Shown: positions 1 to 10,090 of the stretch, one piece after another
Numbering within the stretch: position 1 is the stretch's first letter
Layout of the letters: each line of letters opens with the position of its first letter
Origin: Pseudomonas synxantha BG33R
GTDB lineage: Bacteria > Pseudomonadota > Gammaproteobacteria > Pseudomonadales > Pseudomonadaceae
NCBI RefSeq assembly: GCF_000263715.2
Contig: NZ_CM001514.1
Span: forward strand, 3,599,674-3,663,673
Reading direction: 5' to 3'
DNA: 64,000 nt
Translations under genes and position numbers: made by a program
The notes under the pieces: generated by a model
The model's database searches: none
What the model was told of the DNA's origin: nothing
Seen by the model: only the letters and a program-made list of their open reading frames with translations

Positions 1-1
1 G

Positions 2-1876
2 GCCTACCGGCAAATGAGCCGCGACAGCCTGGCCGAGGCCAAGCTGTGGTACATCCGCACCAAAGGATTGCTGGGGCCGCGCCCACCGCTCAACGCTGTT
101 GATCCCTGGGTGACCACGACCCTGGACAAACTGCAAAGTCCCTCGGCACTTGGCAGGACGCCGGTGCCTGCCGGCACAGCACGGTTGTGCCGATCCCTGA
201 GCCCGGACCTGCTGATGCGCTGGGACAAGGTCGAGGCGCGCCTGTACAACCTTCGCCATCACCTTGACCTGACCGGCAAGCCCATGAGCCTGCCGCTCTA
301 CGCCGCCACGCTGACACCCCAGGCGTTGCTGGCCGCCTACCAACAAGGCACCGACGGCGCCAGCGTGCAGACAACCCTGCGCACTGCGCACGCCGGGCAC
401 TATCGCTTCCAGGTGGTGCTGGGGCACGCTTTGCAGGCCGTGGATAACCTGATCCAGTTGGGAGCGACCTTGCTGTCACTGTGGGAGCGCAAGGAGCAGG
501 CCCACTTTGTAGAATCCCAGCAACAACAGGCCTGGGAACTGGCCAGGTTAGCCGTCGAGCAACAAGCCCAGGCCGTGCAGGTCGACACCATAAACAGGCA
601 TGCCCTGCTGGCCGGGCGTCGCATCGTCGAGGCCCGGGTGGCCTTCATAGAGCAGCAACTCAAGGTCGGCATCAGCCCGGCAGAAGCCCAGGCCACCCAA
701 GCGTATCAGGACAGCGCACACTGGGAAACGGCAGCCGCGGTTGCTCAAGCCGGCGCGGGCCTGGCGATGCTGATACCGAATATTTTCGGCACCTCCAATG
801 GCGGCGTGCGTTACGAAGGTGCCTTTCACGCGCTGCAAGCCATGTCCCAAGGCATGGCCAACGAACAGCGCGCCAACGCCGCCCACCTCGACCGCTCCGA
901 CCTGTTCGCCCGCCGCGCCGCCGAATGGGGTAATGCCCTGGAGCAGGCGCGCCTGGAACTGGCCCAGGTCGATGCACAACTGCTGGCTTACACCGAACAA
1001 GAGCAACATACCCGCCTGCAATTGCGCCTGGCCCAAACCGCGTTCACCCAGGCGCGAACCTTGTATGACCTACTGGGTAAACGCTTTACCAACGCCCAGC
1101 TCTATCAATGGCTCAACGGCCAGCTTGCGACGTTCTACTACCAGGCGTATGACGCCACCCTGTCCCTGTGCCTGGCCGCCGAGGCGTGCTGGCAAGAGGA
1201 ACGCGCGGAGTGGAACAAACACTTCATTCAAACCGGGCTCTGGGTTCGCCAATACCGTGGCCTCAGCGCCGGCGAAGCCCTTAAACAGAATTTGCTGAGC
1301 ATGAGCAGTGCCTACACCACCCAGAACGAACGCTTGCTGGAGATCACCAAAACCGTGTCGTTGGGTCTGCTTCACGACCAAGACGCTTCGGCCACAGGCG
1401 ATAAACCCTGGGCAACGCTTAAAGCCGAACTCCTGACTAACGGTACGCTGAGCTTTGAACTGACCCGCAAGCTGTTCGACGACGATTACCCTGGCCACTA
1501 CCTGCGGCGGATCAAAAGCGTCAGTGTCTCCCTGCCTGCCACCCTGGGGCCCTACGAAGACATCAAGGCCATCCTGACCCAAACCGGCAATACCACGCAT
1601 CTTGCGCCCACGTCTGATAAACCCGAGGTTGCAGCAAAGAAAGACTGGCGCGCCAGGCAGGAAATCGCCCTGTCCAACGGGCTCAACGACAGCGGCCTGT
1701 TCACCTTGAACTTCGACGGTGACGAACGTTATCTGCCGTTCGAATACACCGGCGCCATTTCCACCTGGCAACTGAGCTTCCCCAATCATAAGCGGCAAGA
1801 GGCCCTGCTCAAATCCTTGACCGATATCATCGTGCACCTGCGTTACACCGCCAGGAACAGCGGAGGCCTGCGATGA
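2..1876 (+). CDS. Tc toxin A component, C-terminal part (5' end outside window)
   Basis: This is the C-terminal 624 residues of a TcA subunit, the large pentameric pore-forming translocon of insecticidal Tc toxins. The frame is open to the left window edge, and the segment AYRQMSRDSLAEAKLWYIR is typical of the family just before the C-terminal TcB-binding region. The middle (roughly residues 150-400) is Ala/Gln/Leu-rich and predicted to be alpha-helical, as in the pore-forming channel helices of the family. The end (about residues 480-620) has the beta-rich composition expected of the TcB-binding domain. Its TGA overlaps the ATG of the TcB gene by four bases, so the two are probably translationally coupled. 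The identification as a TcA is firm; the subtype cannot be judged without the N-terminus. Confidence 0.93.
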   Translation, partial: AYRQMSRDSLAEAKLWYIRTKGLLGPRPPLNAVDPWVTTTLDKLQSPSALGRTPVPAGTARLCRSLSPDLLMRWDKVEARLYNLRHHLDLTGKPMSLPLYAATLTPQALLAAYQQGTDGASVQTTLRTAHAGHYRFQVVLGHALQAVDNLIQLGATLLSLWERKEQAHFVESQQQQAWELARLAVEQQAQAVQVDTINRHALLAGRRIVEARVAFIEQQLKVGISPAEAQATQAYQDSAHWETAAAVAQAGAGLAMLIPNIFGTSNGGVRYEGAFHALQAMSQGMANEQRANAAHLDRSDLFARRAAEWGNALEQARLELAQVDAQLLAYTEQEQHTRLQLRLAQTAFTQARTLYDLLGKRFTNAQLYQWLNGQLATFYYQAYDATLSLCLAAEACWQEERAEWNKHFIQTGLWVRQYRGLSAGEALKQNLLSMSSAYTTQNERLLEITKTVSLGLLHDQDASATGDKPWATLKAELLTNGTLSFELTRKLFDDDYPGHYLRRIKSVSVSLPATLGPYEDIKAILTQTGNTTHLAPTSDKPEVAAKKDWRARQEIALSNGLNDSGLFTLNFDGDERYLPFEYTGAISTWQLSFPNHKRQEALLKSLTDIIVHLRYTARNSGGLR

Positions 1877-4800
1877 GCATGCAGTCATCCGATTTTTTGC
1901 AGCCGGCAATCCCTGCCCTGCCCAAGGGCGGCGGTGCCATCCAGGGCCCTGGCGTCAGTTGGGGGCCTGTCGGCTCACGGGGCGAGGCGTGCCTGGACGT
2001 GCCTTTGCCGATTTCGCCCGGACGCGGTTTCGCCCCTGCGTTGAGCCTCGGGTATCGCAGCTCGCAAGGCAATGGCCCGTTCGGACTCGGCTGGACACTG
2101 TCGGCGGGCGCGATCAGCCGTGATACACGCAAGGGTATCCCGGCCTACGGCGAAGATGACAGTTTCGTCAGCCCCCAAGGTGTCGAGCTGATCCCGGAGC
2201 GTGACGCCCATGGCGAGATTCACGCCACCGCTTGCGACCAGTACAACGGCCTGCCCCTGGGTGAAGCGCATCGGGTAGTGCGCTATATGCCAATCGTCGA
2301 GGGCAGGTTCGATCGGATCGAACATTGGTCATCCTCAAGTGATACTGCCGGGTTCTGGCTGGTGCAGGGTGCGGATGGCTGCGTACATCTGTTCGGCAAA
2401 ACCCTGATCGCTCGCTGCGCAGACCCGGAGGACAGCCGCCATGTGGCCCAATGGCTGTTGCAGGAAAGCCTCAATCCCCTGGGAGAGCAGATTTATTACC
2501 ACTACAAGCCAGAAGACCAGCGCGCTCCAACCACCAGGGATTACCGTGCGCAGCGTTACCTGGCCAGGGTGTGCTACGGCAACCTGCGACACCGCGAACA
2601 CTTGACGCTTTGGAATACCGATGTGCTCGCCGAGAAACAATGGCACTTCGAGCTGCTGCTCGACTATGGCGAACGCCACACCGAGCTGAGCCAGGTGCCG
2701 ACCTACGCCGAGCAACAGCCGTGGCTCTCGCGCAGCGACCCGTTCTGCAATTACGCCTACGGTTTTGAACTCGGCACCCAGCGGCTTTGCCGGCAAGTCC
2801 TGATGTTTCATTACTTTCCGGATGAGCCGAGCATGGGCGCCAACCCGGTGCTGACCCGGCGACTGCTGCTGGAACACACCGACCGTCACGCCGCAGGCAG
2901 TTGCCTGAATGCCTTGCACAACCAGGCTTATGACGCTCAGGGAACGGCCAGCGCCTGGCCGCCCCTGGAGCTGGCCTACAGCGCCTTCAAGCCGGCACTG
3001 GAACCCGCCCGCTACCAGCCGTTCGACGGCATGGCGGGTGTCAACGATGGGCAACACTATCAACTGGTGGACCTGTGCAACGACGGTCTGCCGGGCATCC
3101 TGCACCGTACCGACAAAAGTTGGTATTACCGCGAACCGCTCAGGGCTGCGCGTGTGTCCGGCCTCGATGCGGTGACCTATGGGCCATGGCAGGCACTGCC
3201 ACGCATTCCCGTCGCAGACACTGCCCAGGCCACTCGTCAGGCCCTGGCAGACCTCAATGGCGACGGACACCTCGAATGGGTGGTGGCCCAACCGGGCATG
3301 AGCGGTTTTTTCACCCTCGATACGCAGCGACAATGGTCAAGTTTTACGCCATTCGCGGCGATACCCCAGGAGTTTTTCCATCCCCACGGGCAATTCGCTG
3401 ACCTGATGGGCAGCGGCCGCCTGGACCTTGCGTTGATCGGCAATCACAGCGTGCGTTTGTATGCCCATCACCAGAGCGAGGGGTATGGCGCCGGCCTCCA
3501 AGTGCCCTACGAGCACGCCGACGAGGGTCTGCCCACGCTCAGCCATACATCGACCGAGCTGGTCGCCTTCTGCGACCCGTTAGGCAGCGGTCAACAGCAC
3601 TTGGTGCGTATTCGCCATAATGAAATCAGATGCTGGCCAAACCTGGGCCGCGGACGCTTCGGCAAGGGATTCGTGTTTGCGGCATTGCCGTTCGACTACG
3701 CCAGCTTCGACGCCGCCAATATCCGCCTGGCTGACCTCGACGGTTCAGGCGCGGTGGACCTGATTTACCTGCAGCCTGAACAACTGCTGATTCTCATGAA
3801 CCGCGCCGGCAGCGGGCTGATGCCGCCTGTGACGTTGCCCTGGCCAGACGGCGTGCTCCACGACGCGACGTGTCAGGTCAGTTTCGCCGACCTTCAAGGC
3901 CTGGGCTGTTCCAGCCTGATCCTGAGCGTACCGCACATCAAACCCCGGCATTGGCGCTTCGACTTTGTCCGTCGAAAACCTTATTTGTTGACGGCCACCC
4001 TCAACAACATGGGAGCGGCCACCCTACTGAGTTATCGCAGCAGTGCCCAGGAATGGCTCGACGAAAAACACCAGCGGCCGTCCTCGGGGAAAGCCTCAGT
4101 CAGCAGCCTGCCCTTCCCCGTGCCGGTGGTTCGGCTTCAGCGGCAAACAGACCAGGTCAGCGGCAATCGGCTGACCCAGTATTTTCGCTACCGTGAAGCC
4201 TGTCACGACAGCGTTGAGCGCCGGTTCATCGGCTTCGGCCTGGTGCTGGAAACCGATATGCCGCCGTCCGCCAATACCGCATCGGGAGTACTGACCAAAC
4301 GCTGGTTCAATACACTTGAGCTTTCGCGAGAGGGGTTTTATGCAGGGGATCGACATGCGCCTGTGGTGGGGCCGACCCTGCTGGGCCAGTTGGAGACCGG
4401 GCGCACTCTGGACACCCTGATTGCCAACCCGCAGGCATCGACCTGGCATCAAGTGCGGCGTGCGCTGGCCGGTAGCCTGTTGCGCGAGGAGGTCTACGCC
4501 GCCGCCGATAAACCGCCGAACGGCGTGCCCTACTCGGTGCAGCAACAACGTTATCTGGTACGCCTTATAAGCCCGTCGCGAAAGGCTGGCGAACCGGCGA
4601 CACTGCTGCCTTTGCTGCTGGAGTCGATCACCTGTCACTACGAGCGCCAGCAGGATGATCCGCGCTGTCGGCACCTGTTGAATCTGCGCTGGGACACCTA
4701 CGCCAGCCTTGTGCACAGCGTGGTGGTCGATTATGCCCGCCGCAAGAGCGCCACTGACGCCGCGCCGTCCGGCCAACCCCATGAGCAGCAGTGGTGGCGC

Positions 4801-6306
4801 GCAGCGCACGACCCGGCACAACAGGCTTACTACCTCAACGAAACCCTCGCCCGCTTCATTCACCTGGACGCACCGCAACGCTGGCGCCTGCAACTGCCTT
4901 ACCAGCAGCGCAGCAACGTACTGACGCTACCCAGGCAAGCATGGCCGCACGGGCAGATCGGCTATGAACAATTCGTCGCCGAGGACGCGTCCAACCCCTT
5001 GAGGCCGGGTGACCAGCGCCAACTCGGCGGGCTGTCGGTGCAGCACTATTGCCTGGCGGAGCACACCACGCCGTTACCGCCCGGAACCGCGAGTTTCCAG
5101 GCTTTGCCCGCTTACGTCGAAGTCGCCGAACTCGATGCGCCGGCATTGAGCGTCTATCAAGACCCACAGATCACCGCCACCTTGACCGAACAGCATTATC
5201 GCCCGATGTCCGCGTTTCTCTCGGCGATTGCAGGGCAGGACGATGCAATGACACTTTGGTCGGTCGGCCGCGGCTACACTCGTTACGCGCAACCTGATGG
5301 GTTCTATCGGCCTCGTCGCCACCAGGCCAGCATGAGCCACGCCGCGACGCAGACCGAATACGACGCCTACTGGCTACACGTGATCAAAGTTCAGTCAGCG
5401 GACGGCTGCTCGACCCAGGCCGACTACGACTACCGGATCGGCCTGCCGGTGACAGTCACCGACGCACAGCGCACCCGGCAGTACGCGCAATACGATGCCC
5501 GCGGACATCTGATTGCCACTGGCCTTGCGGGTGAGGAACAGGGCAAGCCTGTCGGCTATGACAACTGGCAATCCGTCACCCGCGCCCTCGACAGCGGCCC
5601 GACGCAGGCGCTGGCCGATCCTGCCACGGCCCTTCACAATGCCCAGAGCGCCTGCTTTTATGACGTGTTCAGTTGGATGGGCCGCATCCCGGCTGCCAGT
5701 GTGCAGGCGCACTGGGTGAGCAGCGGTTACCTGCTACCCAGCGGGCACATTCGAGCCTCAGCGCTGGCGCGCATCAACCACCTGCCCAGCCGGCAGCCCC
5801 ATCATCAAACGCTTTTAAGCCTGATCAAGACTGCCCGTCGAGTGCCGGTGCACGCCGTGGTGCTGCATGACGACCACTGGCAGGGAACGCCAGGTGAGGC
5901 CGATCGGCAGATCCACGTCGCCCTCGCCTTCAGTGATGGTTTTGGTCGCGTGCGGCAAACCCAGGAGCAAGCACAATCAGGCCCCGCGTTTGCGGTCGAC
6001 CCCGCCGGAACGTTAAGCGAGGGTGCCGATCAAGTCGAAGCCACTCGCCGCTGGCGCATCAGTGGGCGCGTCGAATACGACAACCGGGGGGGCGTGGCGC
6101 GGACCTGGCGGCCTTACTTCGCCGACCGTTCCGGGTACATCGACGATAAGGCGTTCAATGCCTCGCGCCCCAGCGAACGACACGTTCACGACGCACTTGG
6201 ACGCCCGGTACTTACCCTCAACGCCAATGGCGACACGCGTCGCCAAACGTATTGTGTCTGGTACAGCATCAGCGAAGACGAAAACGACACTCACGCCCCT
6301 GACTGA
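1873..6306 (+). CDS. Tc toxin B component (SpvB/TcdB-like)
   Basis: A complete 1477-residue TcB subunit, close to the usual length. TcB forms the lower half of the hollow TcB-TcC cocoon that holds the toxic tip and docks on TcA. The N-terminus (about residues 10-320) is an SpvB domain (GAIQGPGVSW, GLGWTLSAGAISR). FG-GAP/VCBS-like repeats follow (LADLNGDGHLEWV, LADLDGSGAVDLIYL). The middle regions correspond to the TcdB midN/midC segments, for example RYFRYREACHDSVERRFIGFG-type sequence around residue 780. The start is fixed by the ATGA overlap with the TcA stop. The partner TcC gene lies immediately downstream but on the opposite strand, so TcB and TcC are separate polypeptides and separate transcripts here. 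Confidence 0.95.
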   Translation: MSMQSSDFLQPAIPALPKGGGAIQGPGVSWGPVGSRGEACLDVPLPISPGRGFAPALSLGYRSSQGNGPFGLGWTLSAGAISRDTRKGIPAYGEDDSFVSPQGVELIPERDAHGEIHATACDQYNGLPLGEAHRVVRYMPIVEGRFDRIEHWSSSSDTAGFWLVQGADGCVHLFGKTLIARCADPEDSRHVAQWLLQESLNPLGEQIYYHYKPEDQRAPTTRDYRAQRYLARVCYGNLRHREHLTLWNTDVLAEKQWHFELLLDYGERHTELSQVPTYAEQQPWLSRSDPFCNYAYGFELGTQRLCRQVLMFHYFPDEPSMGANPVLTRRLLLEHTDRHAAGSCLNALHNQAYDAQGTASAWPPLELAYSAFKPALEPARYQPFDGMAGVNDGQHYQLVDLCNDGLPGILHRTDKSWYYREPLRAARVSGLDAVTYGPWQALPRIPVADTAQATRQALADLNGDGHLEWVVAQPGMSGFFTLDTQRQWSSFTPFAAIPQEFFHPHGQFADLMGSGRLDLALIGNHSVRLYAHHQSEGYGAGLQVPYEHADEGLPTLSHTSTELVAFCDPLGSGQQHLVRIRHNEIRCWPNLGRGRFGKGFVFAALPFDYASFDAANIRLADLDGSGAVDLIYLQPEQLLILMNRAGSGLMPPVTLPWPDGVLHDATCQVSFADLQGLGCSSLILSVPHIKPRHWRFDFVRRKPYLLTATLNNMGAATLLSYRSSAQEWLDEKHQRPSSGKASVSSLPFPVPVVRLQRQTDQVSGNRLTQYFRYREACHDSVERRFIGFGLVLETDMPPSANTASGVLTKRWFNTLELSREGFYAGDRHAPVVGPTLLGQLETGRTLDTLIANPQASTWHQVRRALAGSLLREEVYAAADKPPNGVPYSVQQQRYLVRLISPSRKAGEPATLLPLLLESITCHYERQQDDPRCRHLLNLRWDTYASLVHSVVVDYARRKSATDAAPSGQPHEQQWWRAAHDPAQQAYYLNETLARFIHLDAPQRWRLQLPYQQRSNVLTLPRQAWPHGQIGYEQFVAEDASNPLRPGDQRQLGGLSVQHYCLAEHTTPLPPGTASFQALPAYVEVAELDAPALSVYQDPQITATLTEQHYRPMSAFLSAIAGQDDAMTLWSVGRGYTRYAQPDGFYRPRRHQASMSHAATQTEYDAYWLHVIKVQSADGCSTQADYDYRIGLPVTVTDAQRTRQYAQYDARGHLIATGLAGEEQGKPVGYDNWQSVTRALDSGPTQALADPATALHNAQSACFYDVFSWMGRIPAASVQAHWVSSGYLLPSGHIRASALARINHLPSRQPHHQTLLSLIKTARRVPVHAVVLHDDHWQGTPGEADRQIHVALAFSDGFGRVRQTQEQAQSGPAFAVDPAGTLSEGADQVEATRRWRISGRVEYDNRGGVARTWRPYFADRSGYIDDKAFNASRPSERHVHDALGRPVLTLNANGDTRRQTYCVWYSISEDENDTHAPD

Positions 6307-6325
6307 CGATTGCCACCCAAAGAGC

Positions 6326-6343
6326 CGGGCCTTCAAGGGCCCG
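6326..6343. terminator. hairpin between convergent TcB and TcC genes
   Basis: CGGGCC and GGCCCG form perfect six-base arms around a six-base loop in the 65-base gap between the converging genes. There is no clear T tract, so it is a plausible but unproven bidirectional terminator. Confidence 0.45.
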
Positions 6344-6371
6344 CGCTCCAGGGCCTGATGTACTGCTTGCC

Positions 6372-9272
6372 TCAGCGACGATGAATATCTCTCACACCGA
6401 CTGCCCGATAGTTAGGCCCGCTCACATGCGCAATCAATAACCGGTAGGCGCCGCGACCCCGATGCCCGCGATACAACGGCAAATCGAAACTGCGGGTGTT
6501 ACGCACTCCACGAACGGAGTGCCCTGAAGAAAAGGCCACTCGCCCCTCGATAAGATCGTTCAGGACGCCCCTGACGATGTCACCTTGCGCTCCTCGCAAC
6601 TCATTCATGATGTCTTCGACATCGATGACCGGGTTCTGTGGACCCGGCGCAGGAGCAACTGCCGCAGGTTCGGGCGCTGAAACGGCGCCCGCTTCGCCAT
6701 AACCTCGTCGCCCCGCACTTGCAGCCTTTGTCAGCGGGTGGACTTCGGTAGCTGTCAGCCCGGCTGCCGGCAATGGGCCAACCCTTTCATGTTGCGGAGG
6801 GCGCACCGTCATCGCTTCAAATCCCAGTCTTTTTAACTCCCGATCCGGGTTTTTGTGTGATTTGGCAGCTTTCAAAGCCGCGTGCTTGCGATGACCGGGT
6901 CCGGTGTAGGCGTAAATGCCACCGTAATCGTCAGGTATCAATCCGTAGGCGTAGCTCCCACTGTCGGATTTGTTCACTCGGAACTGATGAAGAAAATCCG
7001 CAAACGCAGTGATCTCCTCCTCGGTGGGGTTGGCCCCTTGCAATATATCCCGGGCATTTTCCATGGCCATTTCTCGATAAACTGCACTGCGCTCGTTTTC
7101 CCAGCTCCTGTCAACTCTTGCCTGCTGGCGAGCCCACAACGTTGCGCCCACAACTGCCATCATGAATCCCGCGACAGCTATCTGCGCGGCTTGGCTTGCG
7201 TCCAAGCTCATGGATGACCCAGCCAACACCGCCATGATAATGATGATGACCACTTCAACCAGGGGATTGCGCTGCAAGCCATTGTCATCCACATAGCCGA
7301 CAGGGTTGTTCCCTACCATGGCGTACAGGTTCAACCCATCCACATCCCCCGCCGGGTCTGCACTTATCCACCGCATCAACCAGGGTGCGTAATACCTGAA
7401 CCCGTAGTAATACAAGCCGCTGGCGTCGCGCTCCTTGCCCGAGTAACGCCGGGTTTTATAGCTTGCTTCAAGCGCATTCTTCGCGGCCCACCAGGCGGTC
7501 GCGCCGAACGGGTAATAACTTTCCTGGATGAGCAAGGCCGCTTTTTCGTCAAGCTCCAGAGTACTGCTGCCCAGGTGATCGCAGAGGCTGAAGCGCAGTT
7601 GCTCGTCCACCATGCCCTCGGGGCGCCCCTGTTGCCATTGCAACCCTCTGACCGCAGTGCGCCCGGCCTGAGCAAGCAGCACATTGCGCCATTCACCCGA
7701 GGTGCCCTGGCGATGCAGCTCCAGGCCCGGTAGATACAGCACTTCATGGGTATGGGTCTGTGAGCCGGTGTGTGCCACTCGGCGTTTGCTGACCCGCTGG
7801 CCGGCGCCGTCGTACACATAGACCTCATCGTCATGTTCGCCGCTGTCACGCAGCACTTGCGCAACACGAACCAATTGGTTGCGCACATTCCAGGTCAGCG
7901 CCTGCCCACGCGCCAGTTCCTTGAGATTGCCGGCCTGATCAAAGCGATTGCCCAGGCCGGGCGCCGTCGCCCCCTCCCGCTCGATCACGCTGTGGTTACT
8001 GTGTTCACCTGCGTGCATGTGCTGGGTAAAGCCGCTGCCGGAGGAAGGAACATGGCGCATCTGCGTCAGGTTGCCGGCCGGGTCGTAGGCGTAGTGTCGG
8101 GTGTAGTTGCGCCAGAGATTGTCGTCCGTGGCCCCGAACACGACCCTGCCCGGCAGCGCGGATGTGCCGGCGCTACGGGAGTTTTCCCGGCCAGTGGCCT
8201 TGATCAATCGTGACAGGCTGTCGTACTCGAACGTACTGACCGCCGCCACCTGAACGTTAGTCGCCCACCGCGTCGGCTGCGTCGCGTCGTGGATGCGCAG
8301 CACGTTGCCGACCCGGTCGTAGCGGTATGAAAGGTCTTGCAGGAGCCTGCCCGGCGTGTTTTTGAGGTGGGCGCTCAAGCGCATCAAACGGCCATCGGTA
8401 TCGGCGTACTCGGCCACGCTGACGACACCATTGCCCGTGCGTTCGACCAACACCTGCGCCGAGGCGTTGAAGGTGCGCTGATCCACCAAGGTCTTGCGCG
8501 CTCCGCTCTTGAAGACTATTTCGCTGTGGGTCAACAAGCCGTCTACGCCGTAACGCGATTGCTGACGATTGCCGAGGGCATCGACCTGTTCCAGCACCTG
8601 GCCCAGCGCGCCGTACCGCCAGGTGGTCGTGAATGCCTCAGCCTGCAAGTGTGCGTCGCGTTCACTCTCCGCCAGCGGCCAGTCGGACGCAGTGTATTGT
8701 GCGCGCAAACGCCGGGTTTGCACCGTGACGCTGCCCTGTACGTTGTAATGATCGAAGAACAGCGTACCGGCTGGATCATCGTGGCGGATCAAGCGGCCAC
8801 AGCGATTACGTGCCGCCTCCCGAGACGTCATGCCGGCGTAGGTCATGCGCTCCACGCAGCGCTCTGCCGCTTCGTCTGCAGCACGCTCAAACACCGCCAC
8901 GGGGCGTAGCAACTGATCGTATTCAAACCGCTGCCGGGCGCCACGGCTGTCCCATTGCTGCACGACCTGACCAGCGCTGCCAGGCAGCATGACCTGGCTA
9001 CCGGCATCCACGCTATCGGTACTCAGGGCTAGCCCGGTGAGGCTATGGCGATTGGACAGATTGGGCGGCACAGCGTCGTCAAGGCCGTGCAGGTCAGACA
9101 GCCTGGGGTCCCATTGTTGCTGCAGGAAGCCCCGGGCGCCGAATACCTGGCGCGTGACATACTCCAGAGGTTGCTGTTGTAGCGTGTTGCGGTGGTAAGC
9201 CACGCTACGCACGGTCAACCCTCGCGGGTCGAAAACCGTCAGTGACGGGGTGTTTTGGTGCAAGGAAGACAT
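6372..9272 (-). CDS. Tc toxin C component (TccC-like RHS protein with variable toxin tip)
   Basis: A 966-residue TcC subunit. Residues 1 to about 610 are RHS/YD repeats that build the upper half of the cocoon. The RHS-associated core (YSGKERDASGLYYYGFRYY, then DPAGDVDGLNLYAMVGNNP and GYVDDNGL) ends at residue 666. In studied TcC proteins this core carries the aspartyl self-cleavage site, so residues 667-966 (7274 down to 6375) should be released inside the cocoon as the toxin. That tip starts with a hydrophobic stretch (VVIIIIMAVLAG), has a Pro/Ala-rich linker near residues 860-880, and ends in a basic segment (about residues 910-966). I do not recognise the tip family. The gene converges on the TcB gene. 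Confidence 0.93.
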   Translation of the reverse strand: MSSLHQNTPSLTVFDPRGLTVRSVAYHRNTLQQQPLEYVTRQVFGARGFLQQQWDPRLSDLHGLDDAVPPNLSNRHSLTGLALSTDSVDAGSQVMLPGSAGQVVQQWDSRGARQRFEYDQLLRPVAVFERAADEAAERCVERMTYAGMTSREAARNRCGRLIRHDDPAGTLFFDHYNVQGSVTVQTRRLRAQYTASDWPLAESERDAHLQAEAFTTTWRYGALGQVLEQVDALGNRQQSRYGVDGLLTHSEIVFKSGARKTLVDQRTFNASAQVLVERTGNGVVSVAEYADTDGRLMRLSAHLKNTPGRLLQDLSYRYDRVGNVLRIHDATQPTRWATNVQVAAVSTFEYDSLSRLIKATGRENSRSAGTSALPGRVVFGATDDNLWRNYTRHYAYDPAGNLTQMRHVPSSGSGFTQHMHAGEHSNHSVIEREGATAPGLGNRFDQAGNLKELARGQALTWNVRNQLVRVAQVLRDSGEHDDEVYVYDGAGQRVSKRRVAHTGSQTHTHEVLYLPGLELHRQGTSGEWRNVLLAQAGRTAVRGLQWQQGRPEGMVDEQLRFSLCDHLGSSTLELDEKAALLIQESYYPFGATAWWAAKNALEASYKTRRYSGKERDASGLYYYGFRYYAPWLMRWISADPAGDVDGLNLYAMVGNNPVGYVDDNGLQRNPLVEVVIIIIMAVLAGSSMSLDASQAAQIAVAGFMMAVVGATLWARQQARVDRSWENERSAVYREMAMENARDILQGANPTEEEITAFADFLHQFRVNKSDSGSYAYGLIPDDYGGIYAYTGPGHRKHAALKAAKSHKNPDRELKRLGFEAMTVRPPQHERVGPLPAAGLTATEVHPLTKAASAGRRGYGEAGAVSAPEPAAVAPAPGPQNPVIDVEDIMNELRGAQGDIVRGVLNDLIEGRVAFSSGHSVRGVRNTRSFDLPLYRGHRGRGAYRLLIAHVSGPNYRAVGVRDIHRR

Positions 9273-9387
9273 AAGCGGATAAACCTGAAAACCAATGGTT
9301 CACAAAGCCTAGTCATCCGCTCCAGGGTCGCATGGCAGCGCACCACGCTGTGACGCGTGCGGGTCTTCCGAATCTCTCGTCAGCGCT

Positions 9388-9939
9388 TCAAGCCCTACGA
9401 CCAAACATGCGTCGCAATACCTGAGGCTCGCCTCGCAGCGAATGCACAAGCACCGCGCCGATATGCCCGACAATCAATACCAGCATCGTCCACCCCAGTT
9501 CGCTGTGGAAGTCGCGGCCCAGATCAATCATCCACTGCACCTTTTCGCCTTCCAGGCCCTCCATGATCGTCAGGCCAAACGCCGAAAATTCGCGACCGGA
9601 GCCGTACTGGCGCAGCAGCCCGATCACGGGGATCAGCAACATCAGCGCATAGAGCGCGCCATGCCCGATCGATGACCAGCGGTTCACGCTTGGGGGGCGA
9701 TGGTGCCGGTGCAACAGGTTCCAGCTGGCCCGCAGTATCAGCAGCACCAGCAATAACAACCCTGTGGGCTTGTGATAGGGCCACAGCAGTTTGTCCACCG
9801 TAGAGTCGGAAGCCAGGTAGTGGGCCACCGCCGTGCAATAGATCCAGGTGAAAACCAGGGCCATCAACCCGTGCAGTGCCCGACTGACAACATCGTAGTG
9901 ATCACTGGGCAAAGGGGTTGTCTCGAACATCTTCTTCAT
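9388..9939 (-). CDS. cytochrome b561 family protein
   Basis: A 183-residue inner-membrane b-type cytochrome that would carry electrons, probably from the quinol pool to a periplasmic or membrane acceptor. Four hydrophobic helices are visible, with candidate haem ligands in RALHG near residue 21, PYHKPTG near 55, and His residues in RDFHSELG and VGHIGAVLVHS near the end. I chose the ATG at 9939 because AGAGG lies just upstream and the family N-terminus (HYDVVSRALHG) follows. The longer frame to 10035 adds an unsupported leader. The next gene upstream on this strand is of unknown function. Confidence 0.88.
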   Translation of the reverse strand: MKKMFETTPLPSDHYDVVSRALHGLMALVFTWIYCTAVAHYLASDSTVDKLLWPYHKPTGLLLLVLLILRASWNLLHRHHRPPSVNRWSSIGHGALYALMLLIPVIGLLRQYGSGREFSAFGLTIMEGLEGEKVQWMIDLGRDFHSELGWTMLVLIVGHIGAVLVHSLRGEPQVLRRMFGRRA

Positions 9940-10090
9940 CGCAGCCTCTTGTGTTTTTGGCGTCGAACGTGAACATCGCACTCTTGCGGGTAAAAAAATA
10001 CCGCTCCCATCAGCAGTATGAAAAAACAGTTTCATCCTACAAAAAGTTCGCGTTTCTTAGGTCGCCTCCCGTCATAGTTCGACCAGCACT

